A stretch of 64,000 bases of DNA from Vibrio sp. SCSIO 43136 (GCF_023716565.1 NZ_CP071849.1:434001-498000), one strand, 5' to 3'; counted from the stretch's first letter, positions 8,768-18,138 are shown. The notes: generated by a model from the sequence alone, not told the origin. Translations and numbers: made by a program.

Positions 8768-10360
8768 GTGAAGATATCTACACCCCTAAAACTAACCTTC
8801 GCAGCTTCAAGTGGCTTTTTGATGGTGGCTTGTGCTTCGACGCAAGCGCCGAAGGAAGAGACAAGCAGCTTTGCGACCACTAAAAAAGCCACTCAACTGG
8901 CTGCGACACCTGTCACTGTGAGTGATAAGTGGAAACTGGCTTGGCAAGATAATTTTGAAGGAGACTCAATTAATAAGCGCAATTGGTCTTTGGAAGAGAA
9001 CTGCTGGGGCGGTGGTAACAATGAGCAGCAGTGTTACACCAAGCGCAGTAAAAATGCTTTCGTGAAAGACGGTTTTTTACACATAGTTGCTCGAAAGGAG
9101 TCCTACACAGGGGCAGACGATCCTAACGGACTTAGCAGCGCTGCGCAAAAAACGCTGCCGTATACATCGGCAAGATTAAGAACTAAGGGCAAGCGTGATG
9201 ACAAATATGGCCGATTTGAAATTCGAGCTAAGTTGCCGTCAGGCCAAGGCACTTGGCCTGCGATTTGGATGCTGCCGACCGATAATAAATATGGTACTTG
9301 GGCTGCGTCTGGTGAGATTGATATTGTTGAGGCCGTCAACCTAAAAGCGCAATCAGACGCACCTCAGTCTAATTCAGGACAGGTAGAGAACAGAATTTAC
9401 GGCACACTGCATTACGGTAAGCAATGGCCAGACAACGTCCACAGTGGCATTGGTGTTGAGTTGCCAAACGGCATCAACCCCGCCGATGACTTCCATAATT
9501 ACGCGATTGAGTGGGAGGAAGGTGAAATTCGTTGGTACGTGGACAACATTCATTATGCAACGCAAACCCATGAAGGTTGGTATGCACAGTACAAGCAAGA
9601 CGGTGAGCTGGTCAATGCGGACAGCTTAGCGCCGTTTAACGAGCGTTTTCACATGATCCTTAATCTAGCGGTCGGTGGATCTTGGGCAGCCAATGCCAAC
9701 CAAAAAGGTGTGGATGCCGATGTTTTCCCACAAACCATGTTGGTTGACTATGTAAAAGTCTATCGCTGCTCAACCGATCGTTGGAAAGGCAAAGGATGTT
9801 CGTCTCGCTCGGAACAAGCGACACACGTGAAAGGCAACAAAGCGCCAGCGATCTTAGTTCAAGATGACAGCTATGCAGATGGCAAAGTCATTGAAGTGTT
9901 TAACGATTCATTGAACACCAGTCTTGCATACGGCAGTTATGATCCAGTAGACATCGTGGAATATGAAGAGGTAGATATTGCATCTGGTGGGAAAGCGCTG
10001 AGTGTGATCAAGCAAAATGGTGCGGGTAACATCTATTTTCGTTCGCCGCCGACTGACTTTACTTCGTGGCTAGAAGCGGGTGAACTTGTTTTTGATATCA
10101 AGGTGTTGGATAAACCATCTAATGTTGATTTGGTTGTGAAAATGGACAGTGGCTGGCCGAAAACCAGTGATCTCAATGCACCATTAGAGGATACACCGCA
10201 ATGGCAAACCGTGCGTATGTCGGTAGCAGATATCATTGCAGGTGGTAATCGCCATGAGTCTGGCAATGCCGCCGATCCAGCTAACATCAACAACTTGCTA
10301 GTGTTTGAACCGACTGGGCAAATGTCTTTTGAGTTAGACAATATTCGGTTTGAGCGTTAA
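8768..10360 (+). CDS. GH16-family laminarinase-type lipoprotein
   Basis: This 530-residue lipoprotein is predicted to be an endo-beta-1,3-glucanase. The GTG start follows AAGGAAG. The signal peptide ends in the lipobox VACA. The GH16 catalytic motif EIDIVE has nucleophile Glu183, Asp185 and acid/base Glu188. The barrel ends near residue 330 with VDYVKVYRC, a common GH16 ending. A C-terminal module of about 170 residues ends in SFELDNIRFER, a form seen in exo-glucanase-associated beta-sandwich domains. With the GH17 gene upstream it forms a laminarin-cleaving pair at the cell surface. Confidence 0.9.
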   Translation: MKISTPLKLTFAASSGFLMVACASTQAPKEETSSFATTKKATQLAATPVTVSDKWKLAWQDNFEGDSINKRNWSLEENCWGGGNNEQQCYTKRSKNAFVKDGFLHIVARKESYTGADDPNGLSSAAQKTLPYTSARLRTKGKRDDKYGRFEIRAKLPSGQGTWPAIWMLPTDNKYGTWAASGEIDIVEAVNLKAQSDAPQSNSGQVENRIYGTLHYGKQWPDNVHSGIGVELPNGINPADDFHNYAIEWEEGEIRWYVDNIHYATQTHEGWYAQYKQDGELVNADSLAPFNERFHMILNLAVGGSWAANANQKGVDADVFPQTMLVDYVKVYRCSTDRWKGKGCSSRSEQATHVKGNKAPAILVQDDSYADGKVIEVFNDSLNTSLAYGSYDPVDIVEYEEVDIASGGKALSVIKQNGAGNIYFRSPPTDFTSWLEAGELVFDIKVLDKPSNVDLVVKMDSGWPKTSDLNAPLEDTPQWQTVRMSVADIIAGGNRHESGNAADPANINNLLVFEPTGQMSFELDNIRFER

Positions 10361-10376
10361 TCAGTTATCACTTGCA

Positions 10377-10404
10377 AGTGAGGCGCACCTAGGTGCGCCT
10401 CACT
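10377..10404. terminator. Bidirectional hairpin between convergent genes
   Basis: A perfect 28-bp palindrome (14-base arms AGTGAGGCGCACCT and its complement) lies between the GH16 gene and the convergent rlhA gene. The flanks are AT-rich but lack a long T run, so it is a probable terminator or mRNA 3'-end stabiliser for both. Confidence 0.6.
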
Positions 10405-10443
10405 AATTCTAATTATTATGGTGAGAACACCGATGAGCCAATA

Positions 10444-12432
10444 TCACACACCCTTATGATATTGCTGGTTACGAGTAGGATGTAGCACCGCATCAAATGC
10501 CGCTTGCTCTATGGTATTGTGTGGCGCAATGTTGGATTTAAATAGTTCAACAAGCTCCTGTTTACTCGCCAGCACCCGAGTTTCAGTTTCAATGTCTCGT
10601 AAATCTACTAACACATCGGTCATCAAGTCTGGCAGATCTTGCAGTACCTCCAAGTTCAAAACGTTGTACTCGGCATAAATACTGTTGTGGCTACCTTGCT
10701 GCTTGTGGATCACATACGGATTGTCTTTTAAGTTGATGACCGAAGTGCGTTTTTCACAACGTCGTAAACACCCTTTGTTGACTTTAATTTTGCGGCAACC
10801 TTCGGTCTGCATAAACAAGCACTGTCTGCTGGTAAGCAGAGTGTTGGGGTGGTAGACCGAATAGAAAAGCTTAAAGCTCTCTGGGCGTTTGATATAGCGC
10901 AGCTGTTTTTTGCTTAGTTCATTAGAAATAAATGCGCCCCCCGCAAGATACTCTTCTTGCAGACATTTTAGGGTATAGGAGTTAGCGCTATTCATTTGCG
11001 GCCCTGCGATCCAGTCAAGATTCAGTGTCTTAGCGACATAGCCAACCCCAGAGTTGTTGGTGATGGTTAGCTTAGGCTTAATCTCTGATAGGAACTCTTT
11101 AGCGGCGTCATAATCTTCGCCGATGATCACCGCTTGGAACCAAGGTTTAAGGTTTGGCTGCTGCTTAAATAGAGCGAGTAGTTGTGGCAACTGCGCTTTG
11201 ATGCCATTTGGCATCTGATAATAGACATCGATACTTGGATCATCGGCAAGATAAGCGTCTTCAGCGCTAGAAATTAGGACTGAGAGTCTACGTTCTGGGT
11301 TGTCACTTGCCTCAACCAATTTAGGCAACTCAGGCACGTCTATCGCCCCTTTCAGGCTAGCTCCGCTTTGACCATCGCTCTCAATATCAAAAGTTTCTGT
11401 GGCTTGAGCGACTTTTTCGATGATGGCTGTTTTGTCGTCGTAAAGTTTGCGTTTGACTTGCTTAACCTGCTCATCCGTCGTGCAACTGTACACCTTAGAG
11501 AAGTGCGTTACCGCATGATCTCGCGGATTGTCGATGTACATATTTTTTCCAAAGTCGCCAGCCAGGAACCCATTAGAAAAATCACGGTTAAACACGGTGT
11601 AAAGTGCTTTGGTGTCTTGCGAGAGTGTTTTCTGCTCGCAGAAACGATCGATTTGCTGACGCCAGCTGTCGACCACCGTATACACGTAGTGAGACTTTTT
11701 GATTCGACCTTCCACTTTCAATGAATAGACACCTGCATCGACCAAAGCGGGCAGGTCGCTAAATGCGGAGTTATCTTTCATATTGAGCGGGTAATCGTGA
11801 CCCGTTTGAGTAGTTTCGTATTGTTCTCGACAAGGTTGACTGCAACGGCCTCGATTGCCTGAAGCACCATTGCGAGCCGAGCTGATGTAACAAAGGCCAG
11901 AGAAACCAATGCAATAGGAACCGTGAACAAACACTTCCATCAATACGTTATGCTGGTGGCCAAATTGAGCAAGGTGCTTTATCTCATGGATGTTTAGCTC
12001 ACGAGATAGGTTAACGCGGCTACAGCCCATTTGGCCAAGTGCAAGAATTTGACCTTCGTTATGGGTGTTGAGCTGAGTGGATGCATGCACATCGAGCTCT
12101 GGAAAATGATGTTTAAGCAGATAAGCCAGACCAAGGTCTTGAACAATGACACCATCTATATTGGTTAAGCGTAACTGGCTAAGCAGTCGCACCACCGCGG
12201 CAATTTCACTTTCTAAGATCATCACGTTCAGAGTAAGGAAAATCTTGCATTGGTGCTGATGAGCAAGCTTAAGCACGCCATTAAGGCTATCTAAGGTGAG
12301 ATTAGCGGCGCGATTGCGAGCGTTGAAGCGGTCGAGCCCACAGTAGATGGCATCAGCTCCCGCAGCGATAGCGGCTTTTATCGACTCTAAATCCCCACCT
12401 GGGGCCAATAGCTCAAACTGTTCTCGTTTCAC
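10444..12432 (-). CDS. rlhA: U32-family 23S rRNA hydroxylase RlhA
   Basis: This 662-residue protein matches the long U32-peptidase-like family. The E. coli member (formerly YdcP, about 650 residues) adds the hydroxyl on C2501 of 23S rRNA. The N-terminus has FELLAPGGDLESIKAAIAAG (residues 6-25). The U32 signature region is EVFVHGSYCIGFSGLCYISS, followed by GRCSQPCR, which supplies conserved cysteines. The long C-terminal part contains another cysteine group (CLFMQTEGCRK, GCLRRCEKR). The length separates it from the shorter tRNA hydroxylase TrhP (about 450 residues). It is a single-gene unit. Confidence 0.85.
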   Translation of the reverse strand: MKREQFELLAPGGDLESIKAAIAAGADAIYCGLDRFNARNRAANLTLDSLNGVLKLAHQHQCKIFLTLNVMILESEIAAVVRLLSQLRLTNIDGVIVQDLGLAYLLKHHFPELDVHASTQLNTHNEGQILALGQMGCSRVNLSRELNIHEIKHLAQFGHQHNVLMEVFVHGSYCIGFSGLCYISSARNGASGNRGRCSQPCREQYETTQTGHDYPLNMKDNSAFSDLPALVDAGVYSLKVEGRIKKSHYVYTVVDSWRQQIDRFCEQKTLSQDTKALYTVFNRDFSNGFLAGDFGKNMYIDNPRDHAVTHFSKVYSCTTDEQVKQVKRKLYDDKTAIIEKVAQATETFDIESDGQSGASLKGAIDVPELPKLVEASDNPERRLSVLISSAEDAYLADDPSIDVYYQMPNGIKAQLPQLLALFKQQPNLKPWFQAVIIGEDYDAAKEFLSEIKPKLTITNNSGVGYVAKTLNLDWIAGPQMNSANSYTLKCLQEEYLAGGAFISNELSKKQLRYIKRPESFKLFYSVYHPNTLLTSRQCLFMQTEGCRKIKVNKGCLRRCEKRTSVINLKDNPYVIHKQQGSHNSIYAEYNVLNLEVLQDLPDLMTDVLVDLRDIETETRVLASKQELVELFKSNIAPHNTIEQAAFDAVLHPTRNQQYHKGV

Positions 12433-12516
12433 GATCGAACCTCAAAATAAAATGAGGGCGTATTATACGCAAGCTAAGGGGATGTGCCACAAGCGGCTAG
12501 GTCAATTTTAGGCGAG

Positions 12517-12538
12517 AAAAAAGCTCCCAGATGGGAGC
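12517..12538 (-). terminator. Rho-independent terminator, distal copy
   Basis: On the minus strand the stem GCTCCCA/TGGGAGC is followed by six T. It is the second of two terminators downstream of uxuA, about 100 bases past the first. Confidence 0.75.
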
Positions 12539-12633
12539 CAAATCGAGACAACTTAAAGCCCTACACTAAAAGCTGTCAGCCGAGTCCAAGGATGGCACGT
12601 CTCACTTCAGCTAAGACGTACCTCCCTACGGAG

Positions 12634-12657
12634 AAAAAAGGCCCTAGCTAGTGGGCC
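12634..12657 (-). terminator. Rho-independent terminator of uxuA
   Basis: On the minus strand GGCCC pairs with GGGCC around a short loop and is followed by six T. It lies about 56 bases after the uxuA stop codon. A further hairpin (ACGTCT/AGACGT at 12598-12620) lies between it and the next terminator. Confidence 0.75.
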
Positions 12658-12712
12658 AATAGGTACTACAGAAATGAGACGGAAGGTTCTCGGTAGTTAG
12701 TGTTGAATCTAG

Positions 12713-13897
12713 TTACTTAGTAAAGAAGCTGCGTTTTAGTGCGACTTCTAAGCCTCGGACTTCAGCCAGACCTTTCAAGCGGCCAATGGCAGAGTAACCT
12801 GGATTGGTCTTCTTGTTGAGGTCATCAAGCATTTGGTGGCCGTGGTCAGGACGCATTGGAATCAACTCTTCTGCACCTGCGTCAAAGCGGCGTTTTTCTT
12901 CAGTAAGAAGGGCCATCACGACGTTGTACATGTCGACATCACCTTCCAAGTGCGCCGCCTCATGGAAGCTCAGTTGGTTTTCTTCACGCTGCGTTGAGCG
13001 TAGGTGAGTGAAGTAAACTCGGTCACCATACTCTTTGATCATGTTGACCAAATCATTGTCGCCACGAACGCCGTAAGAGCCAGTACACATAGTGATACCA
13101 TTTTTCTTACTTGGTACTTCGTTGGTTAGCCAAGCAATATCATCAATCGTCGATACAATGCGTGGTAAACCAAGGATAGGGCGTGGTGGATCGTCTGGGT
13201 GAACCGCCATTTTGAGCCCTGTTTGCTCACAAATAGGCATCAGCTCAGAGAGGAAGTAAGCCATGTGTTGACGCAACTGGTCTTTATCAATTCCTTTATA
13301 GCGGTCAAGCTGTGCTTGGAACTCTTCCAAGGTGTAACCTTCTTCAGCGCCCGGAAGACCTGCAATGATATTGCTAGTGAGCTTGTCGATCTCTTGCTGA
13401 GTCATGGCTTCAAAGTAATCGCGAGCTTGCGCTTGCTCTTGCTCGCTGTAATCTTCACTAGCGCCTGGGCGTTTTAAGATAAACAGCTCGAATGCTGCAA
13501 AGGCAATTTGGTCAAAGCGCAGTGCTTTAGAGCCGTCAGGCATTTCAAATTCAAGGTCGGTACGCGTCCAGTCAAGCACTGGCATAAAGTTATAACAGAC
13601 CGTCTTCACACCACACTCTGCAAGGTTTTGCAGGGTTTGCTTGTAGTTATCGATCCACTGTTGGAAGTTACCTGTTTGAGTTTTGATCTCTTCGTGTACT
13701 GGTACGCTTTCAACCACAGACCAAGTTAGACCTTTGCTTTCGATCAGCGCTTTGCGTTCGAGAATTTCTTCTTTAGACCAAACTTCACCATTTGGAATAT
13801 GGTGCAGGGCATTTACTACCCCTGTTGCACCAGCTTGTCTTACATCGTCTAGAGAGACTGGGTCATTTGGGCCATACCAACGCCATGTTTGTTCCAT
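12713..13897 (-). CDS. uxuA: D-mannonate dehydratase
   Basis: This 394-residue enzyme dehydrates D-mannonate to 2-keto-3-deoxygluconate, the step after UxuB in glucuronate use. The N-terminus [16 protein letters not shown] and the internal [18 protein letters not shown] and [13 protein letters not shown] blocks are characteristic of the family, and the length equals the E. coli protein. A GTG three codons upstream is in frame, but it lies inside the AAGGTG ribosome site, so this ATG is the better start. It is transcribed away from the TRAP operon, follows the gntR-type gene on the same strand, and has its own terminator. Confidence 0.93.
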   Translation of the reverse strand: MEQTWRWYGPNDPVSLDDVRQAGATGVVNALHHIPNGEVWSKEEILERKALIESKGLTWSVVESVPVHEEIKTQTGNFQQWIDNYKQTLQNLAECGVKTVCYNFMPVLDWTRTDLEFEMPDGSKALRFDQIAFAAFELFILKRPGASEDYSEQEQAQARDYFEAMTQQEIDKLTSNIIAGLPGAEEGYTLEEFQAQLDRYKGIDKDQLRQHMAYFLSELMPICEQTGLKMAVHPDDPPRPILGLPRIVSTIDDIAWLTNEVPSKKNGITMCTGSYGVRGDNDLVNMIKEYGDRVYFTHLRSTQREENQLSFHEAAHLEGDVDMYNVVMALLTEEKRRFDAGAEELIPMRPDHGHQMLDDLNKKTNPGYSAIGRLKGLAEVRGLEVALKRSFFTK

Positions 13898-13978
13898 GAT
13901 AATCACCTTACTTTGGGCACACTTAACCCGCCGAAACAGATCGGCTTAAGTGGACAAAAAAATTACGCTTATATATAC

Positions 13979-13994
13979 GCCACAAGAGCGTGGC
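13979..13994 (-). terminator. Weak hairpin between gntR-type gene and uxuA
   Basis: GCCAC/GTGGC forms a short stem 30-45 bases past the regulator stop on the minus strand. A T7 run follows about 20 bases later. A second imperfect inverted repeat (ACTTAA...TTAAGT, about 13921-13951) lies just before uxuA. They may reduce readthrough or set separate expression of uxuA. Confidence 0.35.
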
Positions 13995-14023
13995 TAAAAC
14001 AGTGTGCTAAATTATCGCAGCGG

Positions 14024-14824
14024 TTAAGCGTCGGTACTATTTAGCAGCACTACAGGGTTTGAACTAAACAGATAGCCATCGAAGTTTGGATCATCGAGGT
14101 CTGATAGTTCTAAGAGGCGCTGTTTTACGTTTTCAAGGTGTTGCCACATGGCATTTTTGGCCGCAAGAGGGTCTTTACGCTGCATTGCCGTAAGAATTTG
14201 GGCGTGGTCTTGCAACCATTCCTTACGATAATCCGTGCTCTGAATGTGGGAGTGAAGTTTTTTCCACATTGGGCTGTTTTCGCGTCGTTCCCATGAGTGT
14301 TTCAGCATATCGACCAATACCGAGTTTTGAGTCGCTTCTGCGATGTATAAGTGAAAATGTTCATCACCCACACACTCTTCGCAGCCTTCTTCTAACTCTC
14401 TACGTTCTTGCTCAAGAGCTGAACGCATTTTGGAGATATCATTAGGGGTCACTTGAGTTGCTGCAAATTCAGCAATGTTACTTTCCAGAAGCTGTCTTGC
14501 TTGTAACATTTCAAATGGGCCCGCATCGTCGCTAATCACTTGCTCACGGTTGTTGGGTGTATTAGGGATGTTCAGTACATAAACTCCGGAGCCTTTCTTC
14601 ACTTCAACTAAGTTCTCAAGCTCAAGCATAATGATAGCTTCACGCACCACAGTTCGGCTTACATTCAGCCTTTCTGCGATATCACGCTCTGGCGGAAGTC
14701 GGTCACCAATACGGTATTGACCACTACACAGTTCGTCGCGAAGAATAATGCCTAGTTCTTGATAAGGTCGTTTCGGTTCAAAAAGCAACATAGTCGGGGC
14801 TTCACTAAATTCTAATACACTCAT
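14024..14824 (-). CDS. GntR/FCD regulator of hexuronate genes (UxuR/ExuR type)
   Basis: This 266-residue regulator has a GntR winged helix-turn-helix at about residues 20-85. The block RPYQELG is followed by RLPPERDIAERLNVSRTVVR, close to the E. coli UxuR and ExuR N-terminus. An FCD ligand domain follows, with metal-site style histidines (DEHFHLYIAEAT). It sits between uxuA and the TRAP genes. Its own upstream region and the dctP/dctQ gap hold ATTGGTC-type palindromes like known UxuR/ExuR sites. It is probably an autoregulated repressor relieved by a hexuronate or fructuronate. Which of uxuR and exuR it corresponds to cannot be decided. Confidence 0.88.
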   Translation of the reverse strand: MSVLEFSEAPTMLLFEPKRPYQELGIILRDELCSGQYRIGDRLPPERDIAERLNVSRTVVREAIIMLELENLVEVKKGSGVYVLNIPNTPNNREQVISDDAGPFEMLQARQLLESNIAEFAATQVTPNDISKMRSALEQERRELEEGCEECVGDEHFHLYIAEATQNSVLVDMLKHSWERRENSPMWKKLHSHIQSTDYRKEWLQDHAQILTAMQRKDPLAAKNAMWQHLENVKQRLLELSDLDDPNFDGYLFSSNPVVLLNSTDA

Positions 14825-14836
14825 ACGTCATCATAA

Positions 14837-14862
14837 TGACCAAATCAGATTGGTCAACCTCT
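14837..14862. promoter_or_regulatory. Predicted UxuR/ExuR-type operator before the gntR-type gene
   Basis: TGACCAA-N6-TTGGTCA at 14837-14856 is an inverted repeat 13 bases before the regulator start. The overlapping ATTGGTCAACCTCT at 14849-14862 matches 11 of 14 positions of ATTGGTCGACCAAT. This suggests autoregulation. Confidence 0.65.
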
Positions 14863-14920
14863 TTATGATAAAGTGCGGTTCACACCTTGTTGTTGATTAT
14901 TGCGCCTCTTATCTAAGTCA

Positions 14921-14965
14921 GCGGGGGAGTAACCTGTTATTTATTAGGGGATTAACTCCACCCGC
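14921..14965 (-). terminator. Possible stem-loop after dctP
   Basis: GCGGGGGAGT at 14921-14930 can pair with most of ACTCCACCCGC at 14955-14965, with one bulge. It lies just downstream of the dctP stop on the minus strand. No strong T run follows, so it may be an mRNA 3'-end stem and not a true terminator. Confidence 0.35.
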
Positions 14966-14978
14966 CATCACTTAGTTA

Positions 14979-15965
14979 TTACTGCACAGCTTTAATTTCT
15001 TGAACTAGCTTGTCTAGCTCAGGGTTCGAAGTTTTCAGCTCGGCATAAATTGGTTGAACTGCCTCAACGAATGCTGCTTTGTCAGGCTGAACAAACTCTA
15101 CACCCATTTTTTGTGCTTTAGCACGTTCTTTCTCTTCAGATTTCGCCCACAGCTCTTTCATTAGCTCAGAAGATGCTTTTGCTGCTGTTTTCAGTGCTTT
15201 GCGCTCTTCTTCAGAAAGTTTCTCTAAGCTCTTAGTTGAGATAACCAGTACATCAGGAACCATAGTGTGCTCGTCCATGCTGAAGTATTTCGCAACTTCG
15301 CTGTGACGGCTTAGGCTAAATGATGGAATGTTGTTTTCCGCTGCATCTACCACTCCTTGCTGAAGGGCTGTGTATAGCTCGCCATACGCAAGAGGTGTTG
15401 GGTTACCACCTAGTGCTTTCACCATGTTGATTGCTGAAGGGCTTGGCTGAACACGTATCTTCATGCCTTTTAGGTCAGCAGGGGTTTTGATTGGTTTGGA
15501 TGTGTAGAACGAACGAGCACCAGCGTTGTAGTAAGTCAGACCGACAAAACCGCTTGCTTCAGAAGAAGCCAAGATACGCTCACCAATCTCACCTTCTTGT
15601 ACATCGAAGTAGTGTTGCTGGTCGCGGAATAGGTAAGGCAAGTTAAACGCAGAGTAGTCTTTAGCAAACGCTTCAAGTTCCGCGGCATTTGACTTCACCA
15701 TGTCTAGCGCACCGTTTTGCATAAGCTCCATTGATTCACGCTGAGTACCCAGCTGTGCATCAGGGTAGATACGGATTTTCACTTCGCCATCAGTAAGACG
15801 TTTTACTTCTTTTGCCATGTGATCCATTGCTTTATGTACCGCATGGTCACGAGGGTGGTTATGGCTCAGCTTAAGAGTCGTCGCTGCATACGCTGACGCT
15901 GTTGCGCCCATGGTTAGTGCTGCACCGATTAGCGTCGTTAGTACGGTTTTACGAGTCATCATCAT
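14979..15965 (-). CDS. TRAP transporter periplasmic substrate-binding protein (hexuronate)
   Basis: This 328-residue DctP-type protein has a signal peptide ending in ASAYA. It carries family blocks DAQLGTQRESMELMQNGALD, GARSFYTSKPIKTPADLKG and KIRVQPSPSAINMVKALGG; the arginine in KIRVQ is the usual carboxylate-binding residue. It would capture a uronic acid in the periplasm and deliver it to the DctQM permease encoded divergently. Glucuronate is the likeliest ligand because uxaC, uxuB and uxuA lie next door. Several ATTGGTC-type operators lie in the shared promoter region. Confidence 0.9.
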   Translation of the reverse strand: MMMTRKTVLTTLIGAALTMGATASAYAATTLKLSHNHPRDHAVHKAMDHMAKEVKRLTDGEVKIRIYPDAQLGTQRESMELMQNGALDMVKSNAAELEAFAKDYSAFNLPYLFRDQQHYFDVQEGEIGERILASSEASGFVGLTYYNAGARSFYTSKPIKTPADLKGMKIRVQPSPSAINMVKALGGNPTPLAYGELYTALQQGVVDAAENNIPSFSLSRHSEVAKYFSMDEHTMVPDVLVISTKSLEKLSEEERKALKTAAKASSELMKELWAKSEEKERAKAQKMGVEFVQPDKAAFVEAVQPIYAELKTSNPELDKLVQEIKAVQ

Positions 15966-16115
15966 TATGTCTCCGTGAATTGGTTATCCATTTTAATTAT
16001 CAAAGTTTGGAAATAAGGGGCTTTATCGCGTTGTTTTCCAAATTTGTAGGGTACGTTTTCGAGTACGGTTTGATTATTGAGCGTTATTGGTCAGTCAGTC
16101 AAAGCGAAATGTTCA

Positions 16116-16129
16116 ATTGGTTGACCTAA
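16116..16129. promoter_or_regulatory. UxuR/ExuR-type operator, weak
   Basis: ATTGGTTGACCTAA matches 11 of 14 positions of ATTGGTCGACCAAT. The same 14 bases recur at 16255-16268. Confidence 0.55.
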
Positions 16130-16148
16130 ATCACAAGTTTTAGGGTGA

Positions 16149-16164
16149 AATTGGTCGACCAATT
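16149..16164. promoter_or_regulatory. UxuR/ExuR-type operator, perfect
   Basis: AATTGGTCGACCAATT is a perfect 16-bp palindrome and serves here as the reference sequence for the other sites. It lies midway between the divergent dctP and dctQ genes. Confidence 0.8.
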
Positions 16165-16254
16165 ATTACTGTGAGTGCGATCACATGACATTTGTGTGGG
16201 AAATTTATACTCTGGCTACGTATTAAGCACCAATGCTCTATCAAATCTATAAAT

Positions 16255-16268
16255 ATTGGTTGACCTAA
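16255..16268. promoter_or_regulatory. UxuR/ExuR-type operator near dctQ
   Basis: ATTGGTTGACCTAA repeats the site at 16116-16129 and lies 29 bases before the dctQ start codon, a good place to block transcription. Confidence 0.55.
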
Positions 16269-16297
16269 AGGTGCATAAGTCAACAAAGGAAATGACA

Positions 16298-16816
16298 ATG
16301 AATAAATTGATTGGGTATATAAATCGTGGGTTAGCCTTATTTACGGTCTCGTTATCGACTTTCTTAGTGTTTTGCGTGATATGGCAGGTGTTCTCCCGTT
16401 ATGTGATTGGTAAACCAAGCACAGTTACCGATGAATTAGCTCGATATCTATTTATGTGGGTTGCGTTGATTGGCGCAGCGTATACCACAGGGGTCAAACG
16501 TCACCTCGCCATTGACCTATTAACGATGAAACTTACCGGAAAAAGAAAACTGATTAACGAAATCATTATCCAAATCGCTATCGGCTCCTTTGCCGCCATC
16601 GTTTTGGTGTATGGCGGAACCAACTTGGCCTTAAAAACCCTCGCAACAGGTCAGGTAACACCAGCACTTGGATTGCAGATGGGCTACGTCTACTACTGTC
16701 TGCCAATTAGTGGCTTGTTAATGATCTTTTACTCTCTGGTTTTCACCGGTGAAAAAATTAAGGCGCTCGCCAACCCCCAGCAAGCGGCGCTGAATAATCA
16801 ACAAGAATCTGCTTAA
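16298..16816 (+). CDS. TRAP transporter small permease (DctQ type)
   Basis: This 172-residue protein has four hydrophobic segments and the family block TDELARYLFMWVALIGAA after the first helix pair, followed by GVKRHLAIDLL. It is the small membrane subunit that joins the DctM channel and receives the DctP-bound substrate. I chose the ATG at 16298 because AAAGGA lies 7 bases upstream; an ATG two codons earlier sits almost on that site. dctM follows after 20 bases. Confidence 0.9.
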   Translation: MNKLIGYINRGLALFTVSLSTFLVFCVIWQVFSRYVIGKPSTVTDELARYLFMWVALIGAAYTTGVKRHLAIDLLTMKLTGKRKLINEIIIQIAIGSFAAIVLVYGGTNLALKTLATGQVTPALGLQMGYVYYCLPISGLLMIFYSLVFTGEKIKALANPQQAALNNQQESA

Positions 16817-16836
16817 TTATAAGAAGGATGCCTCTC

Positions 16837-18138
16837 ATGGAATGGCAAGTAATACTCACCCTGTTTGGAAGCTTTGCAGTTTTGCTCTGCTTAGGTGTAC
16901 CAGTTTCGTTTGCGATTGGGTTATCGTCTCTCGCAACTATTATGATGAGCTTACCGCTCGAACCTGCAATTGCCGTTGTTGCCCAACGTATGGCCGCAGG
17001 CTTAGATAACTTTGCTCTATTGGCGATCCCGTTCTTTATTTTGGCGGGTAACATCATGAACCAAGGCGGGATCGCGTTGCGATTGATAAACTTTGCGAAA
17101 GTGCTCGGCGGACGACTACCAGGATCGCTTGCTCACGTGAACGTGATGGCGAACATGATGTTTGGTTCTATTTCTGGTTCTGCAGTGGCTTCGGCGGCAG
17201 CGGTTGGCGGCACTATGTCACCATTGCAAAAGAAAGATGGTTACGATGAGCATTTTTCTGCGGCTGTAAACATTACATCGTGTCCAACAGGGCTATTGAT
17301 CCCACCAAGCAACACTTTGATTGTGTTCTCACTGGTCTCTGGTGGTACGTCGATTGCGGCTTTGTTCCTTGCAGGTTACATCCCAGGCATCATTATGGGC
17401 CTTAGCTTGATGCTGGTGGCTGGCTTTATCGCTAAACGCCGTGGCTACCCAGTGGCAGAGCGCCCTTCAATGTCTGTGGTGTGGGACACCTTTATTAAAG
17501 CTGCGCCTTCTTTGACACTGATTGTGGTGATCATGGGCGGCATCATCGGCGGTATTTTTACTGCGACTGAAGCCTCAGCGATTGCAGTGATGTACACCTT
17601 TGCACTTGCGGTACTTATCTATAAAGAAGTGAAGTGGCGTGACCTGCCAAAGATCGTTCTTGAGTCTGCGGTCACCACGTCAATTGTATTGTTGTTGGTT
17701 GGCGCTTCTATGGGCATGTCCTGGGCGATGGCAAATGCAGACATCCCATACATGATTGCAGATGCTCTACTTGCTGTATCTGAGAACCCGCTAGTTATCC
17801 TATTGATCATCAACTTGATTCTATTGATTGTGGGTATCTTCATGGATATGACGCCTGCCATCTTGATCTTTACCCCTATCTTCCTGCCAATCGCATTAGA
17901 TATGGGCATTGACCCAGTACACTTCGGCATCATGATGACCTTTAACTTAGCCATCGGTATCTGTACCCCTCCTGTAGGTAGTGCGCTATTTATTGGTTGT
18001 TCTGTGGCTAACGTATCAATCGACAAAATCATCAAACCACTATTGCCGTTTTACGCTGCGCTTATCCTCGCACTTGCAGCCGTAACCTTCCTCCCACAGT
18101 TGAGCCTATTCCTCCCTCAGCTGGTACTTAACTACTAA
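16837..18138 (+). CDS. TRAP transporter large permease (DctM type)
   Basis: This protein of about 433 residues has roughly twelve hydrophobic segments. It includes the family blocks AIPFFILAGNIMNQGGIALR, GSISGSAVASAAAVGG and TEASAIAVMYTFAL. It forms the sodium-coupled channel of the transporter. The AAGAAGG ribosome site at 16821-16827 touches an upstream ATG (16828), so the ATG at 16837 with a 9-base spacing is the better start. It ends 49 bases before uxuB, with a hairpin in between. Confidence 0.92.
   Translation: MEWQVILTLFGSFAVLLCLGVPVSFAIGLSSLATIMMSLPLEPAIAVVAQRMAAGLDNFALLAIPFFILAGNIMNQGGIALRLINFAKVLGGRLPGSLAHVNVMANMMFGSISGSAVASAAAVGGTMSPLQKKDGYDEHFSAAVNITSCPTGLLIPPSNTLIVFSLVSGGTSIAALFLAGYIPGIIMGLSLMLVAGFIAKRRGYPVAERPSMSVVWDTFIKAAPSLTLIVVIMGGIIGGIFTATEASAIAVMYTFALAVLIYKEVKWRDLPKIVLESAVTTSIVLLLVGASMGMSWAMANADIPYMIADALLAVSENPLVILLIINLILLIVGIFMDMTPAILIFTPIFLPIALDMGIDPVHFGIMMTFNLAIGICTPPVGSALFIGCSVANVSIDKIIKPLLPFYAALILALAAVTFLPQLSLFLPQLVLNY

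Larger units (their letters stand above)
15966..16297. promoter_or_regulatory. Divergent dctP / dctQ promoter region
   Basis: This 332-bp gap holds no gene. It contains a perfect operator-like palindrome at 16149-16164, two identical weaker copies at 16116-16129 and 16255-16268, and a degenerate ATTGGTCAGTCA at 16086-16097. The cluster marks it as the main control region of the hexuronate regulon. Confidence 0.75.
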
